Shown here: positions 63,674-64,000 of the stretch, in pieces
Position numbering within the stretch: the first letter of the stretch is position 1
Layout: every line of letters begins with the position of its first letter
NCBI RefSeq assembly: GCF_030684185.1
Contig: NZ_JAUXOY010000014.1
Location: 94,001 to 158,000, forward strand
Reading direction: 5' to 3'
Source of the DNA: Methylotenera sp.
Lineage (GTDB): Bacteria > Pseudomonadota > Gammaproteobacteria > Burkholderiales > Methylophilaceae
Length of the DNA stretch: 64,000 bases
Translations under genes and position numbers: made by a program
Notes under the pieces: generated by a model
Told to the model about the DNA's origin: nothing
Seen by the model: the letters and a program-made list of their open reading frames with translations, nothing else
Databases searched by the model: none

Positions 63674-64000
63674 ATGCATATACTCAGATTTTCAAAAATA
63701 ATTAGTTTAGCTGTATTTTCTGCAAGTCTCTTCATTACATCGATTGCCAACGCTGCGCTAGAAATAGAAATTAGCGGCGGTAGCGCACAGCAAGTGCCGA
63801 TTGCCATTGTGCCATTTGGGCAAGATGGCGGTGGTACAAATATCGGTAATATCATCGCCGCAGACTTAAAGCGCAGTGGTTTGTTTCGTGTATTGGAGAC
63901 TGGCGGAGTAGTCAGCCGTCCAACTGACATCGGGCAAATCAAATATGCAGAGTGGGTTGCTTTGCAGGCGCAGGCAATGGCGGTAGGCTCGGTTGAAGCG
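63674..64000 (+). CDS. tolB: Tol-Pal translocation protein TolB, 5' part
   Basis: The first 109 codons of TolB, cut by the window edge. Signal peptide ending SIANA, then LEIEISGGSAQQVPIAIVPFG and NIIAADLKRSGLFRVLE, the N-terminal TolB domain. Starts at ATG 63674 after a 173-base gap in which I see no terminator or clear promoter. Confidence 0.96.
   Translation, partial: MHILRFSKIISLAVFSASLFITSIANAALEIEISGGSAQQVPIAIVPFGQDGGGTNIGNIIAADLKRSGLFRVLETGGVVSRPTDIGQIKYAEWVALQAQAMAVGSVEA

Overview
The window looks like a moderately AT-rich betaproteobacterial chromosome segment, most likely from a Methylophilaceae-type methylotroph (Methylotenera/Methylophilus relatives). This is inferred from gene content and order (hemB, mrcA-pilMNOPQ-aroKB, yebC-ruvCAB, tolQRAB), from an orphan pqqA, and from a quinoprotein-dehydrogenase-associated SoxYZ-like carrier. 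No rRNA, tRNA, prophage or CRISPR locus was recognised.

Layout. 0-13 kb is housekeeping: hemB, a converging unknown gene, mrcA divergent from the type IV pilus operon pilMNOPQ, then aroK, aroB and a dGTPase-like gene. 13-19.4 kb is an accessory island: a REP-associated tyrosine transposase among many REP hairpins, a RelBE-type module, a porin, repeated copies of the porin terminator separating tiny genes, a DUF4258/DUF2283 pair, two more RelE/ParE modules and two pseudogenes. 19.4-24.5 kb is nitrogen control: ntrC, ntrB, a DUF4124 protein and glnA, whose promoter carries a near-consensus sigma-54 site and two NtrC-like enhancers. 24.5-41 kb is mostly housekeeping: rhodanese, aroE, mtgA, uvrA, a YajR-like exporter, ssb, a MHYT-PAS-GGDEF-EAL protein, fmdB-like, DUF502, aspS, a VOC protein, the SoxYZ-like carrier, yjbQ and trhP/yegQ.

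41-49.5 kb is an iron-acquisition region. It starts with pqqA on the minus strand (too short for the ORF track). A promoter overlapped by a Fur box then precedes a small gene, an amber-interrupted relative of it, hemP with its own Fur box, tonB-exbB-exbD, a TonB-dependent siderophore receptor, a PKHD-type hydroxylase, an FMN-dependent alpha-hydroxy-acid oxidase, a PepSY protein and a cytochrome b561. 49.5-64 kb holds a CBS protein, a DMT exporter, yebC, an unusual zinc-motif/winged-helix/PD-(D/E)XK-like nuclease inserted before ruvC, then ruvC, a UbiA-type prenyltransferase, ruvA, a DUF4349 lipoprotein, a PerM-type protein, a periplasmic-binding-protein/GGDEF-EAL pair, ruvB, ybgC, tolQRA and the start of tolB.

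The most interesting non-coding signals are: (1) a tandem array of small hairpins with conserved linkers and variable but complementary stems between pilP and pilQ, with relatives near 17.5 kb; (2) a roughly 100-bp palindromic element present twice, with a conserved core and different self-complementary arms; (3) four-plus copies of one UUCG terminator separating small modules downstream of the porin; (4) REP elements around a RAYT gene. All functional statements come from reading motifs and remembered family features; no database search was run.
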